From positions 1 to 64,000 of the forward strand of contig VLJF02000839.1 in the NCBI GenBank assembly GCA_008360975.2: a DNA stretch of 64,000 nucleotides, written 5' to 3'. The position numbers and the translations under genes were made by a program. The stretch is from Lichenostomus cassidix (Eukaryota > Chordata > Aves > Passeriformes > Meliphagidae). This document shows, piece by piece, positions 9,098 through 20,689 of this stretch; the first letter of the stretch is position 1; every line of letters begins with the position of its first letter. The notes under the pieces were generated by a model that was not told where the DNA came from, did not search any database, and worked only from the letters and a program-made list of their open reading frames with translations.

Positions 9098-12000
9098 CTG
9101 GGGGAACCCCAAATCTGAACCGCTCAGGGCAGGGGGGACCTCAATACCTGAATCATTCGGGGCAGGGGGGACCTCAAATCTGAAACCCCTGACCCCACAG
9201 CACCTCATCCGGCAGATATGAGCTGCACACCTGGCACGTCATCCCTGGGGGGATCCCAATGTCTGAGCCACTCAGGGCAGGGGGAACCCAATACCTGAAT
9301 CACTCAGGGCAGGAGAACCCCAAATCTGAAACCTCTGACCCCACAGCACCTCGTTCACCAGGTACATCATCCCTGGGGGAGCCCCAATACCTGAATCACT
9401 CAGGGCAGGGGGAACCCCAAATCTGAACCGCTCAGGGCAGGGAAACCCCAAATCTGAAGCCCCCTGACCCCACAGCACCTTGTCCGCCAGATACGTCATC
9501 CCTGGGGGGCACAGGGGGTCAGGGGGACCCCAATAGCTGAATCACTCAGGACAGGAGGACCCCAATACCTGAACCACTCAGGGCATGGGAAAACCCCAAT
9601 ATCTGAATCACTCAGGGCAAAAGGATCCCAATACCTGAAACCTCTGACTCCACAGCACCTCATCCGCCAGGTACAAGCTGCACACCTGGCACATCATCCT
9701 TGTGGGGCGTGGGGGGAAGGGGGGTCCCAAAATGAGAGGGGTGAGGGGCACCCCAATACCTGAACTACTCAGGACAGAGGTGACCCCAATACCTGAAACC
9801 CACTGACCTCACATCGCCTCAGCTGCCAGGTAGGAGTTCCACACCTGGCACATCATCCCTGGGGGGCACAGGGGGTCTGGGGGTTCCCAAAATGGGAAGG
9901 GTGAGGGGAACCCCAATACCTGAATCACTCAGGACAGAGGTGACCCCAATACCTGAACCACTCAGGACACAGGACACCTCAACAGATGAAGAACCCAGGG
10001 CATGGGTGACCCCAAATTGGGTAGAGGGGGTAGCTTCTGGGAGGTTGAAGCCACCAGAAGAGATGTCCTCATGGAGGTGTCCCCAAGGAAATGGTGTGTC
10101 CCCAGGATGTGTCCCCATGAATGTGATGTGTACCCATGGATGGGATATGTCCCTATGAATGTGGTGTGTTCCTGTGGATGTTTTCTGTCCTCACGGTGGT
10201 GTCCCCAAGGAGATGAGGTGTCCCCATGGATGTGATGTGTCCCCATGGATGTGATGGGTCCCCATGGAGTTGATGGGTCCCCATGGAGTTGATGGGTCCC
10301 CATGGAGATGAGGTGTCCCCAAGAAGATGAGGTGTCCCCATAGATGTGATGTGTCCCCATGGAGGTGTCCTCAAGGACACAATGTGTCCCCATGGAGACG
10401 ATGGGTCCCAAGAAGATGATGTCCCCATGGAGATGAGATGTCCCCACAAAGAAGAGATGTCCCCAGAAGATGATGTGTCCTCATGCAGGTGCCCTCACGG
10501 ATGTGTCCCTATGGAGATGACGTGTCCCCTGAAGATGACCCATGGATCTGTCCCAAGATGATGTGTCCCATGGACATGATGTCCCCATGGAGGTGTCCCC
10601 ACAAAGATGGTGTGTCCCCATGGATGTGTCCCAAGAAGACGATGTCCCCACAAAGGTGACGTGTTCCATGGAGATGATGTTCCAGACAATGTCCCCATAG
10701 AGATGAGGTGTCCCAAGAAGATGATGTGTCCCCCATGGAGGTGTCCCAAGAAGATGAAGTCCCCATGGAGGTGTCCCCACAAAGATGATGAGTCCCTTGG
10801 ATGTGTCCCACGAAGATGACTTGTCCCCAAGAAGATGGTGTCCCCACGGAGATGAGATGTCCCCAGGAAGATGATGAGTCCCACGGAGATGAGCTGTCCC
10901 AAGAAGATGGTGTCCCCATGGAAATGAGATGTTTCCACAAAGATAATGTGTCCCATGGAGGTGTCCCCATGAACACAATCCATCCCCTTGGATGTGTCCC
11001 AAGAAGATGACGTCCCCATGGAGATGAGCTGTCCCAAGAAGATGGTGTCCCCATGCATGTGTCCCATGGAGATGATGTCCCCACAGAGCTGCGATGTCCC
11101 CATGGATGTGTCCCACGGAGATGATGTCCCCACAGAACTGCAATGTCCCCATGGATGTGTCCCATGGAGATGATGTCCCCACAGAGCTGCGATGTACCCA
11201 CGATGACAAAGCCACCCCGTTACCTGTGGCCTCCACCATGCCCTCGAGGATGACCACAATCTCAAAGTCGTCCCTCTCCAGCTGCCCCCGCGACACGTCC
11301 CAGAAGGGGCTGCGCTCGTCGATCTCGTGGCTGATGATGAGCGGCGACACCAGGAAGAGCCGGTCGTCGCCGGTCTCGAACCCCACGCTCAGGTCAGTCT
11401 GGTCCAGCGGGATGAACTCTCCCTCCTGCGTCTGCTTGGACTGGATGAGCTTGGCGCGGATGGAGGCCTCCACGATGTGCGAGTCGCGCAGGTCGCCCAC
11501 GCGGAACATCAGGCACAGGCGGTCGTCGCGCAGCGACACCACGGCGTGCGAGGAGAACACCAGCGTCTCGGCGCGCTTGTTGGGCTGCGAGATCTTGACG
11601 AACATGCAGCCCACCATGAAGGCGTTGACCATGGAGCCCAGGATGGCCTGCAGCAGCAGCAGCACGATGCCCTCGGGACACGTGTCCGTGATGACGCGGT
11701 GGCCGTAGCCGATGGTGGTCTCGGTCTCGATGGAGAACAGGAAGGCCGACACGAAGCCGTTGAGGTTGTTGACGCACGGCGTCCAGCTGTGGTCGCCCAG
11801 GTGCTCCAGGTCGCCGCGGCTGTAGGCGATGACCCACCAGATGAGGCCGAAGAAGAGCCAGGTGAGCGCGTAGGCCAGGATGAAGATGAGGAGGCTGAAG
11901 CGCCACTTGAGGTCCACCAGGGTGGTGAAGATGTCGGTCAGGTAGCGGTAGGTCTCGCGCACGTTGCCGTGCTGCACGTTGCACTTGCCGTCCTTCTCCA

Positions 12001-12157
12001 CGTAGCGCTGGCGCTTCCGGGTCACCGCGGTCCCCCCTGTCCCCCACGGGCGGCGTTTGGGGACGAGGGCGGGTGGGGGAGGGGGCTTGGCCTCGGCGGG
12101 GACCCCCGTGGGGACCCCCTCGGGCACCCCGCAGAAGGCGGCGTTGTCCTGAGCCAT
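8787..12157 (-). CDS. KCNJ9: G-protein-gated inward rectifier K+ channel 3 (GIRK3/Kir3.3), two coding exons
   Basis: Join of 12157-11224 and 9097-8787, 414 codons (human about 393). The product is a pore-forming subunit of G-protein-activated K+ channels that dampen neuronal excitability, usually in heteromers with other GIRKs. It starts MAQDNAAF; a 20-odd-residue Pro/Gly/Val-rich insert ([11 protein letters not shown], then PPPPP) follows and is absent from my memory of mammalian GIRK3. The conserved core starts at RQRYVEKDG (about 49). Transmembrane helix 1 is about 86-112, the selectivity filter TIGYG is 148-152, and helix 2 is about 161-187 with Asn178 at the rectification site. The cytoplasmic domain follows. 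The exon junction splits a Gly codon (G|GG), frame kept. The C-terminus ends in Ser-Arg rather than the ESKV PDZ motif known from mammals. An alternative 703-codon frame through the first exon is repeat read-through. Confidence 0.93.
9098..9990. repeat. KCNJ9: KCNJ9 intron array with five copies of the exon 2 acceptor edge
   Basis: About 60 bp of the start of KCNJ9 exon 2 with its acceptor recurs at about 9187-9252, 9335-9378 (internally deleted), 9463-9507, 9642-9712 and 9802-9866. Between them are copies of CCCAATACCTGAATCACTCAGGG. The first copy still reads [17 protein letters not shown] in frame behind an intact CAG. Confidence 0.9.
10030..11215. repeat. Minisatellite, GATGTGTCCCCATGGAGATGA family in the KCNJ9 intron
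   Basis: Tandem 15-30 bp units built from ATGTCCCCATGGAG and CCAAGAAGATGA fill the intron up to the donor at 11223. No exon is recognised inside. Confidence 0.85.
11224..12157 (-). CDS. KCNJ9: KCNJ9 coding exon 1 (N-terminus, pore, most of the cytoplasmic domain)
   Basis: The start ATG is 12157-12155, nine bases inside the exon that follows acceptor CCCCACAG (12170-12167). The exon ends VEAT-G at donor GTAACG (11223). No stop interrupts the frame. GC at third positions is very high, as in KCNJ10. Confidence 0.94.
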
Positions 12158-12166
12158 CGGCGGCGG
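12158..12166 (-). other. KCNJ9: KCNJ9 5'UTR remnant in the first coding exon
   Basis: Nine bases (GCCGCCGCCG-like) separate the acceptor from the ATG, implying at least one upstream noncoding exon. Confidence 0.6.
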
Positions 12167-12179
12167 CTGTGGGGACAGC

Positions 12180-13285
12180 GGGTGAGAACTGGGGGGACTG
12201 GGGGGACTGGGAGGGGCAGGGGAGTGACAAACTGGGGGGACAGCGGGGTGAGAACTGGGGGGACTGGGAGGAGGGATGGGGATGCCAAACTGGGGGCACT
12301 GGGAGAGGTGGGGGGGATGGAGGGTCCCAAACTGGGGGCACTGGGAGGGGAGGAGGTCGAACTGGGGGGACAGAGTGTGAGAACTGGGGGACTGGGAGGG
12401 CATGGGTCCCAAACTGGGGGTACTGGGGGACTGGGAGGAGGGATGAAGGTCACAAACTGGGGGCAGTGGGAAGTGATGGAGGTTCCAAACTGGGGGACTG
12501 GGAGAGGTGGGGAGGGATGGAGGTCCCAAACTGGGGGACAAGGGGTGAAACTGGGGGACTGGGAGGAGGAACGGGGTGCCAACTGGGGGCACTGGGAGGT
12601 GGGGGATGGAGGTCCCAAACTGGGGGAGACTGGGAGGGTCACGGAGTCACAAACTGGGGGACTGGGAGGAGGATGAAGGTCACAAACTGGGGGCAGTGGA
12701 GGGAGTGATGGAGGTTCCAAACTGGGGGAACTGGGAGAGGTGGGGGGAGGGGATGGAGGTCCCAAACTGGGGGACAAGGGGGTGAGAACTGGGGGGACTG
12801 GGAGGGGCAGGGGGGTCCCAAACTGGGGGTACTGGGGGGACTGGGAGGAGGGATGGGGGTCCCAAATTGGGGGGACTGGGAGGTAGGCATGGAGGTCACA
12901 AACTGGGGGGACTGGGAGAGGTGGAGGGGGGGAATGGAGGTCCCAAACTGGTGGAACTGGGCGGACTGGGAGGGAGGAATGGGGGAATGGAGGTACCAAA
13001 CTGGGGTGACTGGAGGGACTGGGAGGTGGACATGGAGGTCCTAAACTGGGGATACTGGGAGTGGGGAATGGTGCCATTGACACCCCAAACTGGGGGGACT
13101 GGGAAGGGTGGAGTAGGGGGATGGAGCCCCCAAACTGGGGAAACTGGGATGGGGGGAATGATGCCATTGACCCCCCAAACTGGGAGGACTGGGAGGGGCA
13201 GAGGGGGAGATGGAGCCCCCAAACTGGGGGGACTGGGAAAGGGGAATGACGCCATTGACCCCCCAAACTGGGGGAACTGGGTCAC
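12180..13285. repeat. G-rich minisatellite, AACTGGGGGACTGGGAGG family
   Basis: About 50 units of GGTCCCAAACTGGGGG(N)ACTGGGAGG in the KCNJ9 5' intron. The plus strand is G-rich with regular G-runs; the transcribed RNA would be C-rich. Confidence 0.9.
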
Positions 13286-13835
13286 ACGTGTTCACACGTG
13301 TTCACACCCCGCTGGGCCTGGCACAAGCACACACACCCCCACAGAGTCACACACGTGTGCACGGGGACATGAGTCACACGTAGGAACACACGAGTGAACA
13401 CACATGTGTGCACCCTGTTGGGCCTGGCATGATGACACAGAGTCACATGTGTGTGCGCAGGGAGCTGGGTCATGTGTGAACACACGAATGGAAACGCATG
13501 CGTGTGCACAAGCCACTGGGCCTTGCACAAGGACACGGAGTCACATGTGTGTGCAGAGGGAGCTGGGTCATGTGTGAACACACGTGGACACACATGTGAA
13601 CACACACATGCGAACACACACACATGTGTGAACACACGAATGGACACACACGCGTGTGCACAAGCCACTGGGCCTTGCACAAGGACACGGAGTCACATGC
13701 GTGTGGGCGGGGAGCTGGGTCACACATGTGAACACACACATGCGAACACACACACATGTGAACACACACACATGCGAACACACACATGTGAACACACACA
13801 CATGTGAACACACACACATGAACACACACGCAGCT
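13275..13835. repeat. Minisatellite, (A)CACACGTGTGAAC family
   Basis: Alternating CACACATGTGAACACAC with several E-box-like CACGTG/CACATG hexamers and one about 170-bp near-duplicate block: CAAGCCACTGGGCCTTGCAC occurs at about 13509 and 13662. Confidence 0.85.
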
Positions 13836-14119
13836 GGGTCACGAGCCCACCCGCACCCCCCCGCCCCTTACACACGCGCGTGCCCCGGGGGGTCCCTGCC
13901 ACACCTCCCCCTCCCCAATCCGCCCCTCCCTCCCCGGTTCGGGGGTGGCACCGCCGGGATTGGGGGTCTGACCCCCCCGGTGCCCCCCTGACACCCCCCG
14001 GTGCCCCCTGCCCGCTCTCCCTGCTGACCCGGGGGGGTGTCAGCGACCCCCGGTGGTGCCCCCCGGTGCCCCCCGGTGCCCCACTGACACCCCCCGGTGC
14101 CCCCCGTCGCCCCTCTCAC

Positions 14120-14217
14120 CGCTGCCGCAGCCCCGCGCTGTCTCTCCGCTCTCTCCGGTGCCCCCCCGCCCCCCCCGCCCGGTTCCCCGGCAACGGCGGC
14201 GCGCGGATAAAAATACC
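14120..14217 (-). promoter_or_regulatory. KCNJ9: Probable KCNJ9 core promoter and noncoding exon 1
   Basis: On the minus strand TATTTTTAT (within 14217-14205) acts as a TATA-like element. It is followed by a GTTGCCGGGGAAC X-box-like motif (14194-14182), then a short GC-rich leader ending CGGCAGCG at donor GTGAGA (14119). This would splice to the acceptor at 12170. The start site is inferred, not seen. Confidence 0.4.
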
Positions 14218-14239
14218 GGAGCCGCTCCCCCCCCGCACG

Positions 14240-15590
14240 GACAACTGGCCCGGGGGTGGCCAGCGCTAGCCCAGCCCCCCCCCGGCTCGGTTACACCCCC
14301 GGCAGCAGCACAGCCATCCCGTAATTAGCCCCAACTCCCTGTAATTAGCCCCTCATTAGTCCAGCCCCCCCCCCTCACGCCCCCGCATCACTAGCCCGGG
14401 GGTGGCCAGCGCTAGCCCAGCCCCCTCCCGGGCTCGGTTACACCGCCGGCGTTTCCACAGCCCCCCGTAATGAGCCCCCCGCCCCTCGTTAGCCAGGGGG
14501 TCTCCTTCATTAGCCCAGCCATCCCCAACTAGCCCGCGGCTGCCGTTCGCTAGCCCAGCCCCCGGCTCAGCCCACCCCCATCATTAGCCCGGGGGTGTCC
14601 CTCATTAGCCCGCCCCCCCTCGGGATCAGTTCCGCCCCCATCATTAGCCCGGGGGTCTCCTTCATTAGCCCAGCCATCCCCAACTAGCCCGCGGCTGCCC
14701 TTCGCTAGCCCAGCACCCCCGGGCTCAGTTCCCACCCCGTCACTAGCCCAGGGGTCCCCTTTACTAGCCCACCCCCCCTCCTGCTCGGAGTCCACTCGTC
14801 ACTAGCCCAGAGATCCCCATCATTAGCCCAGCTCCCCCTGGCTCAGCTCGCCCATCACTAGCCCGGAGGGGCCCGTCGCTAGCCCAGCCCCTCCCCGAGC
14901 TCAGTTCCCACTCCTTCATTAGCCCAACGACTCCCCTCATTAGCCCAGCTACTCCCTCACTAGCCCAGGGGCTCCCATCGCTAGCCCAACCCCCCGGGGC
15001 TCAGTTCCTCCCCTCTTCCCCACTAGCCCGGGGTTCCAGTCATTAGCCCACCACCCCCCCCGGCTCAGCCCACCCCATCACTAGCCCAGGGGTGTCCCGC
15101 ATAGCCCAGACACCCTCAAGCCCAGACTCACCTCTATCACTAGCCCAGGGCTCCCTTCACTAGCCCTGCCCCCCTCATCACCAGCCAGCCCCGCCCCCAT
15201 CACTAGCCCGGGGCTTCCCATGGCTCGCCCAACGCCCCTCCTCACTAGCCCACAGCCCCCTCACACTAACTCGGGCCTCCCCGTCACTAGCCCAGGGGTC
15301 TCCCTCCATTGCCCAGCCTCCCCCACTAGCCCAAGGGTCCCCATTGCTAGCCCAGAGCCCGCCATCATTAGCCCAGAGCTCCCCCTCATTAGCCCAGAGC
15401 CCCCATCACTAGCCCAGCCCCCCCACCCCTTACCCAAGGCTCCCTGCTTGCCCAGGAGTCCTCGCTGCTAGCCCAGCTCCCTCATCATTAGCCAAACCTC
15501 CCCGCCCCCCACTAGCCCGCGGGTCTCCCCCACTAGCCCAGTCCCCTCCCCCAGTAGCCCGGGGTGTCCTGCCCGCCCCGCCCCCCTCGG
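14240..15590. repeat. Minisatellite with TAGCCC core between the KCNJ9 and KCNJ10 promoters
   Basis: About 60 copies of (A/C)TTAGCCC or ACTAGCCC spaced 15-30 bp apart. Longer units are also duplicated: TCTCCTTCATTAGCCCAGCC at 14501 and 14656 (offset 155), and GGGGTGGCCAGCGCTAGCCC near 14251 and 14400. The array begins inside the KCNJ9 upstream region. Confidence 0.85.
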
Positions 15591-15689
15591 TCGCCCCAGC
15601 CCCGCGATCACTCGCCCCTCCCTCCCCCCCGGGTGGACAAAGGCTCTTTGTGCCTCGGGCCTGGCCTGACAGGGCCGCGCGTGGGGCTC

Positions 15690-16145
15690 CCACGGACACT
15701 CGGACACACGGACACGCGGACAGACTGACAGATGGACACAGGACACACGGACAGATGGACACTCGGACACATGGACACACAGAGAGATGGACACACGGAC
15801 ACTCGGACACATGGACAGACTGACAGATGGACACATGGACACAGGGACACATGGACACACAGACACACTGACCAGCTGACACACGGACACTTGGACACAC
15901 GGACCCACGGACAGACTGACAGATGGACACATGGACACGCTGACCAGTCGGCCCACGGACACACAGACACATGGCCACACAGACCCACGGACACACGGAC
16001 ATATTGACCAGCTGACCCACGAACACTGACCCACGGACACACCGACCAACTGACCCATGGACAGACAGACACATGGACAAACTGACCAGCTGACCCACGG
16101 ACACACAGACACACGGACACACGGACACACGGACATGGACCCTCC
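15690..16145. repeat. Minisatellite, GGACACACGGACAGATG family
   Basis: 8-16 bp units of GGACACAC/GGACAGAC. Frames reading CVSVCPCVHVS are repeat shadows. Confidence 0.9.
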
Positions 16146-16149
16146 AACC

Positions 16150-16630
16150 CACAGCCCCCCACCCCACAGAGCCGGTGCCCTCTGACCCCACGGCCCTAAA
16201 GCCCCACACCCCACGGACACTGACCCACGGATTCGCGCCCCACACCCCCACACCGTCCTGTCCCACATCCCGCTGGCCCAAGGTCCCCACGGGCCCCACA
16301 CCCCACGGACACGAGACCCACAGACACAGACCCCAAACCCCACAGTGCTACCCCACACCACCCTGTGCCCCCACGGACACGGGACCCTCGGATCCCGAAC
16401 CCACAGATCCCCAAACACAGGGGTCCCAAACCCACAGATCCCAAACCCACAGATCCCAAACCCACAGATCCCAAACCCACGGCCCCCCTGATCCCACGTC
16501 CCAGATGCCCACAGCCCCCAGACCCACGGAGTTTGGACCCACGGCCCCCAAACCCCACAGCCACTCACCCCACAATCCTTCATCCCACACCCCACAGCCC
16601 TACGACCCCCCACCCCCCACACCCCCTCAG
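16150..16630. repeat. Minisatellite, CCCACAGATCCCAAAC family
   Basis: Near-perfect 16-bp copies of CCCACAGATCCCAAA at 16427-16480, flanked by degenerate ACCCCACGGACAC units. Nothing else is seen up to 16740. Confidence 0.8.
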
Positions 16631-16739
16631 TGTCCCCACGGGAGCTCCCCGCACACGCGTGACCCCAGGAGGATGCTCGGGGTGGGGACTGGGGGTGTCA
16701 CACCCCCGCGGACCCCCGCCGCCTGGGTGGGGCTGCCGT

Positions 16740-17690
16740 GACCGGGGGGCTCCGTGGGGGTCCCGGGTGACCTTCCCGGGACCCCTCCGGTGCGGGTGTC
16801 ACCACAGGGACCCCTCTGGTGCCCGAGGAACCCCGCCGGGACCCCCAGTGACGGTGTCACTTCCCGAGGGACCCTGCCCGGTGTCCCCCCATGCCGTTGC
16901 CAGCACCCCCAGCGCCGGTGTCGCTTCAGGACCCCCCAGTGCCGGTGCCGGTGCCCGGGGGACACTGCCTGGACCTTCCTGTGCCCCCCAGTGCCGCTCC
17001 TCGGACATCCCCCGTGCCCCCCGGTGACCCTGCCAGGACCCCCAGCGCCGGTACCGGTTCAGGGACCACCCCCAGTGCCGGTGCCAGGCCCTGCACATCC
17101 CCCCGTTCTCCCGGCCAGGACCCCCGGTGCCGGTGCCGGTGCCCGGACCCCCCCAGTGTCGGTGCCAGCGCCTGGACATCACCCCATTCCCCCCCGCGAT
17201 GGGCCTGCCGGGACCCCCAGTGCCGGTGCCGGTTCAGGGACCCTCCCGGGACCACCCCAGTGCCGCTGACAGGGCCCGCACATCCCCCCCGTGCGCCCCC
17301 GGTTTCTCCCCCGGGATCCCCGGTGCCGGTGCCGGTTCAGGGACCCCCACAGTGTCGGTCCTGCTCCCTGAACATCCCCCCGGGACCCCCCGGTGCCCTG
17401 GGACTCCACAGCGGTGCCGATCTCTGAACATCCCCCGGGACCCTCCGGTGCTCCCCCGGGACCCCCAGTGCCGGTGCCTCTCCCGTGCGTCCCCCCCGGG
17501 ACCCCCGGTGCCGGTGCCGGTTCAGGGACCCCCAGTGCCGGTGCCGCTCCCTGAACATCCCCCCCGGGACCCTCCGGTGTTCCTCCCGTTACCCCCAGTG
17601 CCGGTGCCTCTCCCTGTACATCCCCCCCGTTCCCCCCAGTGCCGGTGCCGGTGCCGCGGGCGGGGTCCCCCGGCCCCCCCGTGCCCGGTA
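16740..17690. repeat. Minisatellite, CCCCAGTGCCGGTGCCGGTT family
   Basis: Units of CCCCCAGTGCCGGTGCC and CCGGGACCCC, 25-50 bp, run up to the KCNJ10 promoter. CpG-rich. Confidence 0.85.
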
Positions 17691-17699
17691 ACGTGACCC

Positions 17700-17857
17700 G
17701 GTGCCGGCCGGCTCCTTTTCCACCCCATTAACCCCCGGCCCGCCCCCGGCGGCTCCTCCCCGGTGCGCCCGTCCCGCGCCGCGGCCCCGCCGAGCCATAA
17801 AGCCCATGGGGAGCCGGCCGGGCTGAGCACGGCGGGACCCGCGACCCCCCCGCGAAG
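17700..17857 (+). promoter_or_regulatory. KCNJ10: Probable KCNJ10 promoter and noncoding exon 1
   Basis: A non-repetitive CpG-dense block has a TATA-like CATAAA at 17796-17801, then a GGCTGAGCACGG stretch where transcription could start (about 17825). A consensus donor AAG|GTAAGG follows, with GT at 17858. It would splice to the acceptor just before the KCNJ10 ATG, as in mammals, where a noncoding exon precedes the single coding exon. Confidence 0.5.
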
Positions 17858-17999
17858 GTAAGGCCGGCCGGGGGGGTCCCTGTCCCCTCCCGGGGGTCCC
17901 TGTCCCCTCCCGGGGGTCCCGAGGGCACCGGTGGTGGCGCTGGGATGGCACCGGAGAGGGGCAACCGGAGCCTCTCGTCCCCCCTCGGTGGCATCGCAC

Positions 18000-18840
18000 C
18001 CCCAGTGTCCCCACATCGCTGTGTCGCCATCACCCCACAGCCCCGTGACTCCGTGAGGCCACCTCCCCGTGTCCCTGTGTCCCCGTGTCCATCCATCCCT
18101 GTGTCCCCAAATCTCCGTGTCCCCACATAGCCACGTCCCTCATCCCCATGTCCCCAAATCCTTGTGTCCCACATTCCCATGTCCTCATTCGCTGCCTCCC
18201 TGTGTCCCCATGCCCTGATGTCCCCATGTCACGTATCACCACGTCCCTGTGTCCCCATGGATCCCATGTCCCCCTGTCCCTGTGTCCCCAGTTATCCCCA
18301 TATTCCCATAACCCCATGTCCCCATAGTCCCCCATCCCGATGTCCCCATATTCCTGTGTCCCTGTACCCTCATGTCCCTGTGCCCCACAGTGATGTGTCC
18401 CCATATCCCTGTGTCCCCACGTTCCCACATCCTCAGGTCCTGTGTCCCTGTCCCATGTCCCCACCCCCCTGTGCCCCACGTCCCCCATCGCCACATCCCC
18501 ATGTCCCCATGTCACGTGTCCTGAGCTCCTGTGTCCCCAAGGCCTCTGTCTCTATATCCCATGTCCGTTGTCCCTGTGTCCCCATGTCCCTGTGTCCCCT
18601 TGTCCCCAATCCCTGGGTGCTGATTGCCCCACATCCCTGTATCCCATGCCCCTATGTCACGAATCCCCAAGTCCCCATGTCCCCAAAGCCCCTGTCCCTT
18701 TATCCCCATGTCCCTGTGTCCCCATTTCTGCCATCCTCCTGTCCCCATGTCCCAATATCACCATGTCCCCATGTCCCCATCCCTGTGTCCCTATATTCCC
18801 CCATGTCCCTGTCCCTGTATCCCCCTGTCCCCCCCATTAT
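18000..18840. repeat. Minisatellite, CCCCATGTCCCTGTGTC family in KCNJ10 intron 1
   Basis: 6-12 bp units of CCATGTCCC/CTGTGTCCC; degenerate, no exon recognised. Confidence 0.85.
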
Positions 18841-20580
18841 CCTGGATGTGGGTTATCCTGGAATTTGGGTTATCCCAGGTGTGGATTATCCCAAAAGGTG
18901 GTTTATCCTGAGCGTGGGTTATTCCAGGTGTGGGTTATCCTGGAATTTGGGTTATCCCAGGTGGGGATTATCCCAAAAGGTGGTTTACCCCAGATGTGTG
19001 GGTTATTCCAGATGTGGGTTATCCCGAGTGTGGGTTATTCCAGATGTGGGTTATCCCGAGTGTCCCAGGTGTGGATTATCCTGGAATCTGAGTTCTCCCA
19101 GGAGTGGATTATCCCAGGTGTGTTTTATCCCGAGTGTTTTTCATCCTGGATGTTGGTTTTCCCAAGCCTGGGTTATCCCAGGTGTGGGTTATCCTGGATC
19201 TGGGTTATCCTGGATCTGGGTTATCCCAGGTGTGGGTTATCCTGGAATGTGGGTTATTTTGGATGTGGTTTATCCCAAACCTGGGTTATCCTGGATGTGG
19301 ATTATCCCAGGTGTGGATTTTCCTGGAATCTGTGTTCTCCCAGGTGTGGGTTATCCTGGCTGTGGGTTATTCCGAGCATGAGTTATCCCGGAACGAGGGT
19401 TATCCTGGATGTGGTTTATCCTGGATGTGGTTTATCCTGAGCCCAGATTGTCCTGGATATGGGTTATCCCAGGTGTGGATTTTCCTGGACATGGGTTATC
19501 CTGGATGTGGATTATCCTCAATGTGGATTATTCTGGATGTAGATTATCCCGGATGTAGATTATCCCAGGTGTGGGTTATCCTGGATTTGGGTTATTCCAA
19601 GCATGAGTTATCCCAGGTGTGGGCTATCCCAGTATGGGTTATCCTGGTATGGTTTATCCCAAGTGTGGATTATCCTGGAATGTGGATTATCCCAATATGG
19701 GTTATCCCCGTATGGGATATCCTCACTGTGGGTCATCCCAGTGCAGGTTATCCTGGTATGGGTTATCCTGGGTGGGGGTTTTCCCTGGATGGGGTAATCT
19801 CAGGTTTTTCCAGGCATGGGTTATCCCAGTATGGATTATCCTGGAATGTGGGTTATCCCAGTATGGGTTATCCCAGTATGGGGTATTCTCAGGTTTTTCC
19901 AGGCATGGGTTATCCTGGTATGGATTATCCTGGAATGTGGGTTATCCCAGTATGGGTTATCCCAGTATGGGTTATCCTGGATGTGGGTTATCCCAGTTGT
20001 GGTTTGTCCCAGTATGGGTTATCCTGGATGTGGTTTATCCCAGATGTGGGTTATCCCAGTATGGGTTATCCCGGTATGGAAGTCCTTGATGTGGATTGTC
20101 GTGGAATGTGTATTATCCCGGTGTGGGTTATCCCGGCTGTGGTTTATCCCAGGTGTGGGTTATTCCAGTGTGGGTTATCCTGGAATGTGGGTTATCCCAG
20201 TATGGGTTATCCTGGCTGTGGTTTATCCCAGTATGGGTTATCCTGGTGAGTATTATCCCAGTATGGGGTGTCCTGGGTTATCCCGGTATGGGTTATCCTG
20301 GCTGTGGTTTATCCCGGTATGGGGTATGGGGTTATCCCGGTATGGGGTATCCTGGGTTATCCCGGTATGGGATATCCTGGGTTATCCCGGTATGGGATAT
20401 CCTGGGTTGTCCCGGTATGGGATATCCTGGGTTATCCCGGTATGGGGTATCTTGGCTGTGGGTTATCCCAGTATGGGTTATCCTGGGTTATCCCAGTATG
20501 GGTTATCCTGGGTTATCCCGGTATGGGTTATCCTGGGTTATCCCAGTATGGGTTATCCTGGGTTATCCCAGGCACAGACG
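18840..20580. repeat. Minisatellite, GTGGGTTATCCTGGAT family (1.7 kb)
   Basis: 15-18 bp units of TGGGTTATCC(T/C)GG and TATGGGTTATCCCAG, more AT-rich than the surroundings. Every unit contains GGTTATCC, so a GATA-like TTATC core recurs about 100 times. The long frames reading GLSQVWVIL are shadows. Confidence 0.9.
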
Positions 20581-20689
20581 ATCCCAAAACTGAGTTAAAG
20601 CATCATTTGGGGCCCGCAGGTGGTGAGGGAGGAGCTGAGACCCCCATGGTCACCATGGCGACAGGGGACAGCCACCAGGACCCCCTGTG

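Noticed and set aside
10481..12592. 703-codon open frame including KCNJ9
   Set aside because: Only the part 12157-11224 is channel protein; the N- and C-terminal extensions are minisatellite read-through past a clear acceptor and donor.
14240..15590. TTAGCCC units as interstitial telomeric repeat
   Set aside because: The vertebrate telomere unit is TTAGGG; here the core is TAGCCC with 15-30 bp variable spacers.
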